Source of the DNA: Candidatus Faeciplasma pullistercoris
Lineage (GTDB): Bacteria; Bacillota; Clostridia; Oscillospirales; Ruminococcaceae
Assembly: GCA_018715525.1 (NCBI GenBank)
Contig: DVLL01000021.1
Coordinates: 62,001 to 126,000 of the forward strand
DNA length: 64,000 nt
Reading direction: 5' to 3'
Part shown: positions 45,676-58,671 of the stretch, piece after piece
Position numbering within the stretch: position 1 is the stretch's first letter
Layout: the number at the start of each line of letters is the position of its first letter
Program-made: the position numbers and the translations under genes
Notes under the pieces: model-generated
What the model was told of the DNA's origin: nothing
The model's input: only the letters and a program-made list of their open reading frames with translations
Database searches by the model: none

Positions 45676-48477
45676 ATGGACTACAACAAGACTCTGAATC
45701 TGCCTGAGACAGAGTACCCCATGAGGGGAAATCTTCCCACAAAGGAGCCCGCAATGATTGCGGAGTGGGACAAAAACGAGCTCTACAAGAAGATACTCAA
45801 GAAGAACAGCGGCAAGCCCTCATATATTCTGCATGACGGACCTCCGTATGCCAATGGGGATATCCACCTTGGTACTGCGCTCAACAAGGTTCTTAAGGAC
45901 ATCATTGTAAAGCATAAGAATATGAGCGGCTACTGCTCTAACTATGTTCCGGGCTGGGACACGCACGGTCTTCCTATTGAGCTCAAGGCTATGAAGGCGA
46001 TCGGTGTCGAAAACGGAGCAATTCCTCCTCTGGAGCTTAGAAAGCATTGCCGCGAGTTTGCTTTGTCTTATGTAGACAGTCAGAGGCAGCAGTTCAAGCG
46101 TCTTGGAGTACTCGGCGATTTTGATAATCCTTATCTTACGCTTAAGCCTGAGTTTGAGGCAAGGCAGATAGAGGTCTTTGGGGAGATGGCCAAGAAGGGC
46201 TATATCTACAAGGGCTTAAAGCCGGTTTACTGGTGCCCGGAGTGCCAGACAGCGCTTGCGGAGGCTGAAATAGAGTATCGGGACGACCCCTGCAATTCAA
46301 TATATGTAAAGTTTAGGGTAGTAGAGGACAATGGCATTATTACATCGCTGGGTCTTAGCCTTGAGAATACTTATTTTGTGATCTGGACTACTACCACATG
46401 GACCCTTCCAGGCAACCTTGCGATATGCCTGGGACCTGACTATGAGTATACCGTAGTTAAGGCTAACGGTGAGAACTATATTATGGCTAAGGAGCTGATA
46501 GAGCCCACCATGGCTGCCGCGGGTATTTCGGAGTATGAGACTGTCGGTTCGTTTACCGGAAAGGAGCTTGAGTACTGCAAGGCACAGCATCCATTCATGG
46601 ACAGAACCTCTCTCGTAATTGTAGGCGACCATGTTACTCTTGACAGCGGTACCGGCTGCGTCCATACAGCCCCCGGCTACGGCGTTGATGACTTTGAGGT
46701 AGCGAAGAAGTACGACGAGGTGGGAATCGTAGTAGCTGTTGACGGCAAGGGTGTTTTAACCTCTGAGGCCGGTATGTTCGCGGGTCTTACAACAGATCAG
46801 GCGAATAAGGTCATAGGCGAGCATCTTGTTAAGACAGGCGCTATGTTTGCTTCCTCTAAGATCGTTCACCAGTATCCTCACTGCTGGAGATGCAAGTCCC
46901 CGATACTGTTTAGAGCTACTGAGCAGTGGTTCTGCTCGGTTGAAGACTACAAGGATGAGACGATCAAGGCGATAGAAGACGTTGAGTGGATTCCCGGCTG
47001 GGGAGAGGACAGAATCAAGGGAATGGTCAGAGACCGTTCCGACTGGTGCATTTCCCGTCAGCGCACATGGGGAGTGCCTATCCCGATAATTTATTGCAAG
47101 AAGTGCCACAAGCCTGTAGTGAACGATACGACCATCAAGGCTATATCAGACCTATTCAGAAAGGAAGGCTCTGACGCATGGTGGAAGTATGACCCGAGCG
47201 AGTTTATACCGGCAGATGTAAAGTGCGAGTGCGGATGCGGCGAGTTTGACAAGGAAACCGACATCATGGATGTGTGGTTTGATTCAGGAGTTACTCACAC
47301 CGCCGTTCTGGATCAGATAGAGGGTCTTTCTTCTCCCGCAGATCTCTATCTTGAGGGAGCAGACCAGTACAGAGGCTGGTTCCAGTCATCGCTTCTGACA
47401 TCGGTTGTAATAAATGGCAGAGCTCCGTATAAGGCTGTCTGCACACACGGCTGGGTAGTTGACGGCGAGGGCAAGACCATGCACAAGTCGCTTGGCAACG
47501 GAATCGAGCCAAAGGAGATTTACGACAAGAACGGTGCGGATATCCTCAGACTTTGGGTGGCTTCAAGCGACTACCATTCTGATATCAGAATATCCAAGGC
47601 GATTTTGTCTCAGCTTTCCGAGGCATACAAAAAGATAAGAAACACAGCAAGGTTTATTCTGGGCAACCTTTCAAACCAGGGCGGCTTTAACGTAGATACC
47701 GATGCTGTTCCTTATGAGCAGATGCCCGAGCTTGACAGATGGGCGATAATGAAGCTTGACAACCTCATCGACAAGGTAAATGAGGCGTATAATGCCTTCG
47801 ATTTCCACATCGTATTCCACGCTATTCATAACTTCTGCGTTGTGGATATGTCCAACTTCTACCTTGACATCATCAAGGACAGACTTTACTGTGAGCCTGC
47901 CGACAGCGTTGCAAGGCGCTCTGCTCAGACGGCTATGTACAGGATTCTTTCCGCTATTGCAAGGCTTGTTGCTCCCATACTCTCGTTTACTGCGGATGAG
48001 ATCTGGGCGTACATGAATCACTCAAAGGATGAGAACCCCGAGAGCGTCTTCTTAAACGATATGCCTAAGAAGTCCGGCTTAAGCTACTCTGACGAGTTTG
48101 TAGAGAAATGGAACTACATTTATAACATAAGAATTGACGCCAAGAAGGCTCTTGAGCTTAAGAGAGCTGACAAGGTGATAGGCTCGTCTCTCGAGGCTGA
48201 CCTCGTTATTTACGCTGGCGATGACTTTGATAAGCTTAGCGCAATCAAGGATATCCTGCCTGTTGTGTTTATCGTATCAAAGGTTGACATTGAAAGAAGC
48301 GGTGACGCTGAGTTTACCGGCGAGACCACCGGGCTTGGCTTTACAGTCAGAAAGGCGTCAGGTAAGAAGTGCGAGCGCTGCTGGATCTACTCAGACACAG
48401 TCGGAGCAAATCATGAGCACCCGACGCTTTGCGAGCGCTGCGCGAACACGGTCGGAAACTGCGACTGCGCAGAATAA
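45676..48477 (+). CDS. ileS: Isoleucyl-tRNA synthetase
   Basis: LHDGPPYANGDIHLGTALNK; KMHKSLGNG (KMSKS-like variant); zinc-binding CERCWIYSDT...CERC. Confidence 0.98.
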   Translation: MDYNKTLNLPETEYPMRGNLPTKEPAMIAEWDKNELYKKILKKNSGKPSYILHDGPPYANGDIHLGTALNKVLKDIIVKHKNMSGYCSNYVPGWDTHGLPIELKAMKAIGVENGAIPPLELRKHCREFALSYVDSQRQQFKRLGVLGDFDNPYLTLKPEFEARQIEVFGEMAKKGYIYKGLKPVYWCPECQTALAEAEIEYRDDPCNSIYVKFRVVEDNGIITSLGLSLENTYFVIWTTTTWTLPGNLAICLGPDYEYTVVKANGENYIMAKELIEPTMAAAGISEYETVGSFTGKELEYCKAQHPFMDRTSLVIVGDHVTLDSGTGCVHTAPGYGVDDFEVAKKYDEVGIVVAVDGKGVLTSEAGMFAGLTTDQANKVIGEHLVKTGAMFASSKIVHQYPHCWRCKSPILFRATEQWFCSVEDYKDETIKAIEDVEWIPGWGEDRIKGMVRDRSDWCISRQRTWGVPIPIIYCKKCHKPVVNDTTIKAISDLFRKEGSDAWWKYDPSEFIPADVKCECGCGEFDKETDIMDVWFDSGVTHTAVLDQIEGLSSPADLYLEGADQYRGWFQSSLLTSVVINGRAPYKAVCTHGWVVDGEGKTMHKSLGNGIEPKEIYDKNGADILRLWVASSDYHSDIRISKAILSQLSEAYKKIRNTARFILGNLSNQGGFNVDTDAVPYEQMPELDRWAIMKLDNLIDKVNEAYNAFDFHIVFHAIHNFCVVDMSNFYLDIIKDRLYCEPADSVARRSAQTAMYRILSAIARLVAPILSFTADEIWAYMNHSKDENPESVFLNDMPKKSGLSYSDEFVEKWNYIYNIRIDAKKALELKRADKVIGSSLEADLVIYAGDDFDKLSAIKDILPVVFIVSKVDIERSGDAEFTGETTGLGFTVRKASGKKCERCWIYSDTVGANHEHPTLCERCANTVGNCDCAE

Positions 48478-48558
48478 ATCATAGCCTTAGCTTTCGGTTG
48501 CCGTAAAAAAAGCGGCAATCGAGCTTTGCTGTTAACGGGTCTAAAGGAGGAAATATTT

Positions 48559-49173
48559 TTGCTGATATTTTCACTCGCTCTCGCATGCGTGTTGATCAGC
48601 GCAGATCAGCTTATAAAATATCTTGTTGTTTTGAATTTTGATGAGTGCAGAGGAGCAGTCAGGACATATTACACTCTTTCGATAGGAGATTTTGACGTCT
48701 TCAGTCTGACACACATAAGAAATGACGGAGCTGCATGGAGCATCCTGGGAGGGCAGACTATTCTTCTTGTCATTTTTACCTCTGTCGTCATGCTTGCGAT
48801 ACTCGTCTACATGATCGTAAAGAGAAAAAGCATGAATAAGCTTGAAACGCTCGCACTCGCGGTAATACTTGCAGGAGGAATAGGAAATCTTATCGACAGA
48901 GCGAGAATTTTGATTGATCCGGATTTCAGCGGCGTAATCGACTATATTTTGCTTGACTTTCTTCCGGAGTTCCCTGTATTCAACTTTGCGGATATATGCA
49001 TAGTTGTCGGTGGAATTGGTCTGTGCCTGATTTATCTTGTATTAGAGATAAAGGATCACAAAAGAAAGAAGCTTTCACAAACTGCTGCGACAGAGGCGCA
49101 TGTTCCGCAGGCTGGCGGTGCTGAAGAAAATTCAGCTGCGCAGCCCGGTAACGAGACAGATGCAGAGGTTTGA
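48559..49173 (+). CDS. lspA: Lipoprotein signal peptidase
   Basis: ADQLIKYLV; RNDGAAWSIL; GNLIDR; FNFADICI; TTG start after AAAGGAGG. Confidence 0.93.
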   Translation: MLIFSLALACVLISADQLIKYLVVLNFDECRGAVRTYYTLSIGDFDVFSLTHIRNDGAAWSILGGQTILLVIFTSVVMLAILVYMIVKRKSMNKLETLALAVILAGGIGNLIDRARILIDPDFSGVIDYILLDFLPEFPVFNFADICIVVGGIGLCLIYLVLEIKDHKRKKLSQTAATEAHVPQAGGAEENSAAQPGNETDAEV

Positions 49174-50074
49174 GCTTTCGGCTGAGGCTGAGGACGCAGG
49201 CGCAAGGCTTGACAAATGGCTGACTGAACAGCCAGAAGTTGATTTGACGCGCTCGGCGGTAGCAAAGCTCATCGAGCAGGGGAGCGTCAGCGTCAACGGG
49301 AAAAATGTCAGCAAAAGCTGTAAGCTTTGCCGCGGCGATGCTGTAACGATAGAGATACCCGACCCGGTTGGCTTAGATGTCCTCCCCCAGGACATACCGG
49401 TCGAGGTAATATACGAAGACGATTGGCTCCTTGTGGTGAACAAGCCTCAGGGCATGGTTGTGCACCCGGCCGCCGGAAATTACGACGGCACATTGGTCAA
49501 CGCCCTCTTGTTCAGGTGCAAGGGATGTCTTTCTGGTATAAACGGAGTTATACGCCCCGGAATCGTGCACAGGATAGATAAAAATACCAGTGGGCTGCTT
49601 GTTGTGGCGAAGACTGACAAGGCTCACATTGGGCTTGCCGAGCAGATAAAGGAACATAGCTTTACACGCGAATATGAAGCGATATGTGTGGGTAAATTCC
49701 GTGAAGCTACCGGTACTATAGACGCTCCGATAGGCAGAGACCCTCGAGACAGAAAGAAAATGTGCGTTACAGCCAGCAATTCTAAGCACGCGGTAACACA
49801 TTATAAGGTTCTTGAAGAGCTTGGCAGCTATTCGTATGTGCGGTTTAAGCTTGAAACAGGGAGGACTCACCAAATAAGAGTTCATTCCGCATATATAGGT
49901 CATCCGATACTTGGAGACGATGTATACGGCAAACCGTACAAGGGCTGTATAGGTCAATGCCTTCACGCAAAGAAGTTAGGCTTCATCCATCCGATAACAA
50001 ACGAGTACCTGGAATTTACAAGTGAGCTTCCTGAGTACTTCAAAAAATTGCTTGAGAGCTTTAGAAGGATATGA
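49160..50074 (+). CDS. rluD: RluA/RluD family pseudouridine synthase
   Basis: S4 domain; PGIVHRIDKNTSGLLVVAKTD; ETGRTHQIRVH. Confidence 0.93.
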   Translation: MQRFELSAEAEDAGARLDKWLTEQPEVDLTRSAVAKLIEQGSVSVNGKNVSKSCKLCRGDAVTIEIPDPVGLDVLPQDIPVEVIYEDDWLLVVNKPQGMVVHPAAGNYDGTLVNALLFRCKGCLSGINGVIRPGIVHRIDKNTSGLLVVAKTDKAHIGLAEQIKEHSFTREYEAICVGKFREATGTIDAPIGRDPRDRKKMCVTASNSKHAVTHYKVLEELGSYSYVRFKLETGRTHQIRVHSAYIGHPILGDDVYGKPYKGCIGQCLHAKKLGFIHPITNEYLEFTSELPEYFKKLLESFRRI

Positions 50075-50883
50075 ATTATAAGGACACGATATTTGTAACC
50101 GATATGGACGGCACGCTTTTAAGCGCGGATAAGTCGGTTTCAGAGGAAAACCTCAGAATGATAAGAGAATATCAGGCTCAGGGAGGAATCTTCGGTTTAG
50201 CGACAGGAAGACCGATCCAGACGACTGCTCGCTATCTCGAAACTCTTAAGCCGGATCTTCCGCTTATACTTTATAACGGCTGCATAGTTTACGACCAGAC
50301 ATCGGATAAGATAATATACGCTAAGTATCTTCCTGATGAGGCGCGGGACATTCTTAACGACATTTTTACAAAATATCCCGGTATAGCTCCGGAGATATTT
50401 ACATTTCAAGCTCAGTATTATCTAAATCTGAACGAGGCTGAAAAATGGCACCATGAGATACTTCAGGTCAGCTACATAAAGAAGGATTCTGCGGACGAAG
50501 TCACCGAGCCTTGGTGCAAGCTCCTGCTTGCCGATTCCGTTGAGGTAATAGACGAGCTGATGGAGTATGTGAAGGAAAAGAAATTTTCCGAAAGTGGAGT
50601 GAGGTTTGTACGCTCCTGTCCGTATTTTCTTGAGATACTGCCCGAGAGCGTTTCAAAGGGCGAGGCGCTCAGTGAAATGCTGAAGATTCTCGGAATAAGC
50701 GGAAAAAAGATAGTCTCTGTAGGAGACTACGACAACGATATTGAGATGCTGAAAGCATCTGATATAAGCTTCTGCCCGGCGGATTCGCAGCCGGAGGTCA
50801 AAGCAGTTTCGGACTTTGTTTTGAGCTCCACCTGTGATGAAGGCGCTATAGCGGAGGCACTCGCAGCATTGTCCAAAATTTAA
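50071..50883 (+). CDS. Cof-type HAD-IIB family hydrolase
   Basis: FVTDMDGTLLSADKSVS; VSVGDYDNDIEML. Confidence 0.93.
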   Translation: MNYKDTIFVTDMDGTLLSADKSVSEENLRMIREYQAQGGIFGLATGRPIQTTARYLETLKPDLPLILYNGCIVYDQTSDKIIYAKYLPDEARDILNDIFTKYPGIAPEIFTFQAQYYLNLNEAEKWHHEILQVSYIKKDSADEVTEPWCKLLLADSVEVIDELMEYVKEKKFSESGVRFVRSCPYFLEILPESVSKGEALSEMLKILGISGKKIVSVGDYDNDIEMLKASDISFCPADSQPEVKAVSDFVLSSTCDEGAIAEALAALSKI

Positions 50884-50901
50884 TTTTATGGAGGTAACAT
50901 T

Positions 50902-51744
50902 ATGGATGAATTACTTAAAAAGCAGCTTAAAATCACTGCTTGTAAGGTAAGAATGGGAATCATTGAAGGGGTTTACAACGCCAAGAGCGGACACCCCGGC
51001 GGATCTCTTTCAATTGCTGATGTTCTCACTTATCTATACTTTGCAAAGATGAACATCTATCCCGATAACCCCAAGCTTCCCGAGAGAGACAGGCTTGTTC
51101 TTTCAAAGGGACATACCGCTCCCGCACTTTACTCCGTTCTTGCTCACAGGGGCTTCTTCAGCCTTGACGAGCTCAAGGGTCTTAGACACATTGGATCAAT
51201 GCTTCAGGGTCATCCCGATATGAAGCACATTCCGGGTGTGGACATGACCACCGGCTCATTGGGACAGGGAATTTCCGCTGCCTGCGGCATGGCTCTTTCG
51301 GCTAAGCTCACCGGCGATACCTACAAGGTTTATGCTATTCTCGGTGACGGCGAGCTCGAGGAGGGTCAGGTTTGGGAGGCTTCTATGTTCGCCGCTCACA
51401 GAAAGCTTGACAACCTGACTGCAATAATCGACAACAACGGTCTTCAGATAGACGGAAAGATCAGCGATGTATGCTCTCCTTATCCGATTACAGACAAGTT
51501 TGCTGCATTCGGATGGCATGTAATAGAAATGGACGCTCACGACTTCGATAGTATTGAGAAGGCGTTCAACGAAGCAGAGACTGTTGTAAACCAGCCTGTA
51601 GCTATCGTAATGACCAGCGTGAAGGGCAAGGGTGTATCCTTCATGGAGAATCAGGTATCCTGGCATGGAACTGCTCCTAACGCAGAGCAGTACGAAGCCG
51701 CTATGACAGAGCTTAAGGCTCAGCTTGCAGAATTGGAGGGTTAA
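50902..51744 (+). CDS. Transketolase N-terminal subunit
   Basis: NAKSGHPGGSLSIADVLTYLYF; GDGELEEGQVWEA. Confidence 0.95.
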   Translation: MDELLKKQLKITACKVRMGIIEGVYNAKSGHPGGSLSIADVLTYLYFAKMNIYPDNPKLPERDRLVLSKGHTAPALYSVLAHRGFFSLDELKGLRHIGSMLQGHPDMKHIPGVDMTTGSLGQGISAACGMALSAKLTGDTYKVYAILGDGELEEGQVWEASMFAAHRKLDNLTAIIDNNGLQIDGKISDVCSPYPITDKFAAFGWHVIEMDAHDFDSIEKAFNEAETVVNQPVAIVMTSVKGKGVSFMENQVSWHGTAPNAEQYEAAMTELKAQLAELEG

Positions 51745-51748
51745 TATA

Positions 51749-52696
51749 ATGGCAGACATGATTAAAAAGGCAACCAGAGAGAGCTACGGCGAGGCTCTGG
51801 CTGAGCTCGGAGACAAATACGAAAACCTTTATGTTTTGGACGCGGACCTTGCAGCCGCAACCAAGACCGGCGTATTCAAGAAGAAGTTTCCTGACAGACA
51901 CATTGACTGTGGTATTGCGGAAGCTAATATGATGGGTGTAGCGGCAGGACTTGCTACAACGGGAAAGATACCGTTTGCATCCTCCTTCGCTATGTTTGCT
52001 GCCGGAAGAGCTTTTGAGATTGTGAGAAACTCTATCGGCTACCCTCATCTCAATGTAAAGATCGGCGCTACCCACGCGGGAATTTCTGTAGGTGAGGACG
52101 GAGCTACCCACCAGTGCAACGAGGATATAGCTCTTATGCGCACTATTCCCGGAATGACTATTATCAACCCAGCTGACGATGTAGAGGCAAGAGCCGCGGT
52201 TGAGGCTGCTATTAATTTCAACGGACCTGTTTATATGCGGTTCGGTAGGCTTGCTACTCCAGTATTCAACAACAAGGAGACCTACAAGTTTGAGCTTGGC
52301 AAGGGCATTGAGCTTGTTGACGGATCAGACGTAACAATTATCGCTACCGGTCTTATGGTTTACGAGTCAATGGTTGCTGCCGAGGCTCTTAAGGCTGAGG
52401 GTATCAGCGCAAGAGTCATCAACATACACACCATTAAGCCTATTGATGAGGAAATCATCATCAAGGCTGCTAAGGAGACCGGACTTATCGTAACCGCTGA
52501 GGAGCACAGCGTTATTGGCGGACTTGGCTCTGCGGTATGCGATGTAGTTTCGGCTAATTGCCCTGTAAAGGTCGTTAAGATCGGCGTAAACGATGTATTT
52601 GGTTACTCCGGACCTGCCACTCAGCTCCTCAAGGAGTTCGGACTTTGCTCCGAGAATGTCGTAAAGACTGTCAAGGAAGCTCTTAAGAACAAATAA
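51749..52696 (+). CDS. Transketolase C-terminal subunit
   Basis: VLDADLAAATKTGVFKKKFPDRHIDCGIAEANMMGVAAG. Confidence 0.95.
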   Translation: MADMIKKATRESYGEALAELGDKYENLYVLDADLAAATKTGVFKKKFPDRHIDCGIAEANMMGVAAGLATTGKIPFASSFAMFAAGRAFEIVRNSIGYPHLNVKIGATHAGISVGEDGATHQCNEDIALMRTIPGMTIINPADDVEARAAVEAAINFNGPVYMRFGRLATPVFNNKETYKFELGKGIELVDGSDVTIIATGLMVYESMVAAEALKAEGISARVINIHTIKPIDEEIIIKAAKETGLIVTAEEHSVIGGLGSAVCDVVSANCPVKVVKIGVNDVFGYSGPATQLLKEFGLCSENVVKTVKEALKNK

Positions 52697-52788
52697 TTAA
52701 ATAATGGCTATAATATTCACTTTTCGGCTCTATTAAGCATATGCTGTTTGTGAAACGGTGTGCTTATATAGAGCCGGGAGGGAATATT

Positions 52789-53448
52789 TTGCGTACAAGT
52801 AATTTCAGAAAGCGTTTTGTAGGATCGGCAAGGAAAGGTTCTTTGCAAAATAAGATTATCGCTGTCATCGCGGTTATTTTGATTATAGCCGTGATTGTAG
52901 TGGTGAACAATTCTTTAAAGCCTGTTATAATGGAAATGGCAAAGCTTTATGGCTCAAGGGCGATTTCAGAGGCTGTAAATACTACGGTAGAGTCCACTTT
53001 GTCAAAGGATAGCTTTAGTTATTCCGACATTGTCAGCCTTAGTTATTCGGGAGACGGTTTTGTTTCTGCAGTGGAGTATGATTCAGCGATGATAAACAGG
53101 CTTAAGATCGCACTCGATGCAACACTATTGAATGAGCTGGAAAAGCTCCGTTCGGCCAAGGTAAAAATCCCTATCGGCAGCCTTTTCGGCGATTTGAACC
53201 TCAGCGGGAGAGGTCCTGCTGTAAAGGTAAGGATATCTCAGGCGTCTGTTCCTGAAATAGAAGTGATATCTTCGTTTGAGTCGGTGGGAATAAACACGGT
53301 AAAAAACGAGATAATTGTAAGGATAACGGTTAATTCTGAGCTGTATCTTCCGCCAAAAAAGGAAAGCTTTAGTTACACTCAGGATTTTGTAATAGCACAG
53401 ACAATAATTGTCGGCAGCATTCCCTCAGGGTATGTCGATATTTCATAG
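52789..53448 (+). CDS. yunB: Sporulation protein YunB
   Basis: TM plus SLKPVIMEMAKLYGSRAISEAVN...VKIPIGSLFGDLNLSGRGPAVKVRI; TTG at 52789 after GGGAGGG. Confidence 0.85.
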   Translation: MRTSNFRKRFVGSARKGSLQNKIIAVIAVILIIAVIVVVNNSLKPVIMEMAKLYGSRAISEAVNTTVESTLSKDSFSYSDIVSLSYSGDGFVSAVEYDSAMINRLKIALDATLLNELEKLRSAKVKIPIGSLFGDLNLSGRGPAVKVRISQASVPEIEVISSFESVGINTVKNEIIVRITVNSELYLPPKKESFSYTQDFVIAQTIIVGSIPSGYVDIS

Positions 53449-53455
53449 ATAATAA

Positions 53456-55453
<1,998 letters not shown>

Positions 55454-55469
55454 GGAAAGGAAAAGATAT

Positions 55470-55748
55470 ATGGACAACATCAGTATTGATATCAAGCATA
55501 TCGCGAAGCTTGCCAGGCTTAAAATAGACGACAGCGAGCTTCCGAGGTATGAGTCGGAAATGAGAGATATTATCGGTATGGTAAATTCCATGCCGGATAT
55601 AGAGGATTCTCTCATTGTTGATCCTAACAACGCTATGGAGCTGCGTGAGGACAAGCTCGCAGACGACAAGCTTTCTCGAGATGTAATGCTCTCTAACGCT
55701 CCAAAAGTAGTTGCAGGCTGCGTAGTAGTTCCAAAGGTTGTTGATTGA
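55470..55748 (+). CDS. gatC: Asp-tRNA(Asn)/Glu-tRNA(Gln) amidotransferase subunit C
   Basis: IDIKHIAKLARLKIDDSEL; immediately upstream of gatA. Confidence 0.92.
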   Translation: MDNISIDIKHIAKLARLKIDDSELPRYESEMRDIIGMVNSMPDIEDSLIVDPNNAMELREDKLADDKLSRDVMLSNAPKVVAGCVVVPKVVD

Positions 55749-55761
55749 GGGGTGAAGTTAA

Positions 55762-57219
55762 TTGAAGCTGTATGAATATAAGGCTTACGAGCTGAGTCAA
55801 ATGCTTGGCAGGGGTGAGATATCCTCCGAGGAGCTCGTCAAATCTCAGTATGAAAGAATAGAAGAAGTCGAGCCGAAGGTGGATGCTTACCTTACACTTG
55901 ACAGGGACAACGCTATAGCCAGAGCCATTGAAATTGACAAGCTTCGTGCCGGCAAAGAGAAGCTTCCTGCGCTTGCCGGCATACCTGTGGGAGTTAAGGA
56001 CAACATCTCCACAAAGGGCATAAGGACAACCTGTGCATCGAAGATGCTTGAAAACTATGTGCCCGTGTTCAACGCTACTGTTGTCGAAAAGCTAAAGGAA
56101 AACGGCGCGGTGATAACCGGCAAGTTGAATATGGATGAGTTTGCAATGGGCTCGTCTACAGAGAATTCCTACTTTAAAAAGACCAAAAACCCGTTTAATG
56201 TCTCCTGCGTTCCCGGAGGCTCGTCCGGCGGTTCTGCCGCAGCAGTGTCTGCCTGTGAAGCAGTCGTAGCGCTTGGTTCGGATACCGGAGGCTCGATAAG
56301 GCAGCCAGCGTCATTGTGCGGAGTGGTCGGCTTGAAGCCTACATACGGAAGCGTTTCAAGGTACGGCCTTGTAGCTTTCGCTTCCTCACTTGACCAGATA
56401 GGATCTTTTGGAAGGTGTGTCAAGGATGTGGCTTTGCTTCAGGATGTCATTCAGGGATACGATAAAATGGACGCTACATCCGCAAACCGCAGCTATGCCT
56501 CCTTATACGAAAATCTTAATTCAAATATAAGCGGACTTAAGATAGGAATACCAAAGGAATACTTTGGCGAAGGAATCAAGGCTGAGGTCAAAGAAGCTGT
56601 AATGCGTTCAGTAAACGAGCTTGAGAGGCAGGGCGCTATTGTAAAAGAAATCTCCCTCCCATCTACCGGTAACGCACTTTCCGCCTACTACATCATCGCA
56701 TGCGCGGAGGCTTCGTCAAATCTCGCGAGATTTGACGGAGTGAAGTACGGCTATCGCTGCGAAAATCCGCAAAGCCTCATGGATATGTATGAGAGAACGA
56801 GAAGCGAGGGCTTTGGCAGAGAAGTCAAGCGCAGAATAATATTGGGAACCTTTGTTCTCAGCTCAGGATACTTTGACGCTTATTATAAGAAAGCAAAGCT
56901 GATGCAGCAAAGAATAAGCGCTGAGTTTGATTCTGCGTACAATGATGTAGATGTCATCATTACGCCTACGTCTCCTTTTGAGGCGTTCAGGTTCGGAGAT
57001 AAAATAGACGACCCGATTGCGATGTATTCAGCGGATATCTGCACCGTTACAGTGAACATCGCCGGACTTCCGGCAGTCAGCATACCGTGCGGATATTCTG
57101 ATGTCGGACTTCCTTACGGACTACAGATTATAGGCAGAAGATTTGACGAGCAGACTATACTTAACACAGCGCTTGCGCATGAACAGTGCTTCGGCGAGTT
57201 TAAGTCCTGCAAGCTTTAA
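55762..57219 (+). CDS. gatA: Asp-tRNA(Asn)/Glu-tRNA(Gln) amidotransferase subunit A
   Basis: [15 protein letters not shown] amidase signature; TTG start. Confidence 0.97.
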   Translation: MKLYEYKAYELSQMLGRGEISSEELVKSQYERIEEVEPKVDAYLTLDRDNAIARAIEIDKLRAGKEKLPALAGIPVGVKDNISTKGIRTTCASKMLENYVPVFNATVVEKLKENGAVITGKLNMDEFAMGSSTENSYFKKTKNPFNVSCVPGGSSGGSAAAVSACEAVVALGSDTGGSIRQPASLCGVVGLKPTYGSVSRYGLVAFASSLDQIGSFGRCVKDVALLQDVIQGYDKMDATSANRSYASLYENLNSNISGLKIGIPKEYFGEGIKAEVKEAVMRSVNELERQGAIVKEISLPSTGNALSAYYIIACAEASSNLARFDGVKYGYRCENPQSLMDMYERTRSEGFGREVKRRIILGTFVLSSGYFDAYYKKAKLMQQRISAEFDSAYNDVDVIITPTSPFEAFRFGDKIDDPIAMYSADICTVTVNIAGLPAVSIPCGYSDVGLPYGLQIIGRRFDEQTILNTALAHEQCFGEFKSCKL

Positions 57220-57238
57220 GATAGGCAGGTGAGACGAC

Positions 57239-58669
57239 ATGATAAGAGGATATGAGGTTGTTATAGGCTTGGAGGTGCACGCTGAGCTCAATACAGCCAC
57301 AAAAATATATTGCAGCTGTAAAAATTCGTTTGGTCTTGAGGTAAATACACAAGTCTGCCCAATCTGCATGGGTATGCCTGGAACGCTTCCCACGCTCAAC
57401 GAAAAGGTAGTAGAGTACGCAATCAAGATGGGACACGCGCTAAACTGCGGCATAAACCGCATAAGCAAGCAGGACAGAAAGAATTATTTTTATCCAGACC
57501 TGCCGAAGTCATATCAGATTTCTCAGTCTGACATACCGCTCTGCCATGACGGCTATTTAGATGTTGTCATGGGAAATGATGTAAAGAGAGTCGGCATAGA
57601 GAGAATACACATAGAGGAGGACGCCGGAAAGCTTCTTCATTCCGATAAGTTTGACGGCTCGCTGGTTGACTTTAACCGCTGCGGCGTTCCGCTTATTGAA
57701 ATAGTATCTAAGCCTGATATGCGCAGCTCTGACGAGGCTAAGGCATACCTTGAAACTATTCGCTCAATTCTCAAGTATATAGATATTTCCGACTGCAAAA
57801 TGCAGGAGGGCTCTATAAGGTGCGATGTCAATGTGTCTGTTCACAAGCCCGGAGAGCCTTTCGGCACAAGATGCGAGATGAAGAATGTCAACAGCTTCTC
57901 CGCTGTTGTAAGAGGCATCGACTATGAGGCAAACCGTCAGATAGATGTTATCGAAGCCGGCGGAAAGGTTGAACAGGAGACAAGGCGCTGGAATGATGCA
58001 AAAGGCGAGAGCGAGACGCTCCGCTCTAAGGAAGACGCACAGGATTACAGGTATTTCCCTGAGCCGGACCTGCTTACAATAGTGGTTCCTCAGGAGAAGG
58101 TTCAGTACCTGAAAGATACTCTTCCCGAGCTTCCCAACGCTAAAATAATGCGCTACATCAAGGACTGCGGTCTTAGCTACTCTGATGCGTCGATGATAGT
58201 AGATGTTCCTGAGAAGTCAAAGCTTTTTGATGATTGCATGGCTATAGGCTGCAAGTCTCCTAAGATTATCTCCAACTGGATATTGGGAGAGATATCCAAG
58301 CTCATGAACGATGGAATAAATCTTTTTGAAACTCCTCTCACTCCTGAGAAGCTTGTAAAGATCGCGGATTATATTTCGAGCGGAAAGATCTCTACTGCAT
58401 CCGGAAAGATAGTATTTGACGCTGTCATGCAGTCTGACGCCGATATAGACAAGGTTATTGAGGAAAAGTCCTTGGCACAGGTGTCAGACACTAACGAGCT
58501 TGAAAGCCTCGCTAAAAAAGTCATTTCTGAGAATGAAAAGTCGGTAACCGACTACAAGAACGGTAAGACCAATGCCTTGGGATATCTTGTGGGTCAGTGC
58601 ATGAAGGCTTCAAAGGGTAAGGCAAACCCGGGAATAATGAAGGAGATCGTACTTAAGCTTCTTCAGTAA
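57239..58669 (+). CDS. gatB: Asp-tRNA(Asn)/Glu-tRNA(Gln) amidotransferase subunit B
   Basis: YEVVIGLEVHAELNTATKIYCSC; NKxNSF-type CEMKNVNSF. Confidence 0.97.
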   Translation: MIRGYEVVIGLEVHAELNTATKIYCSCKNSFGLEVNTQVCPICMGMPGTLPTLNEKVVEYAIKMGHALNCGINRISKQDRKNYFYPDLPKSYQISQSDIPLCHDGYLDVVMGNDVKRVGIERIHIEEDAGKLLHSDKFDGSLVDFNRCGVPLIEIVSKPDMRSSDEAKAYLETIRSILKYIDISDCKMQEGSIRCDVNVSVHKPGEPFGTRCEMKNVNSFSAVVRGIDYEANRQIDVIEAGGKVEQETRRWNDAKGESETLRSKEDAQDYRYFPEPDLLTIVVPQEKVQYLKDTLPELPNAKIMRYIKDCGLSYSDASMIVDVPEKSKLFDDCMAIGCKSPKIISNWILGEISKLMNDGINLFETPLTPEKLVKIADYISSGKISTASGKIVFDAVMQSDADIDKVIEEKSLAQVSDTNELESLAKKVISENEKSVTDYKNGKTNALGYLVGQCMKASKGKANPGIMKEIVLKLLQ

Positions 58670-58671
58670 TA

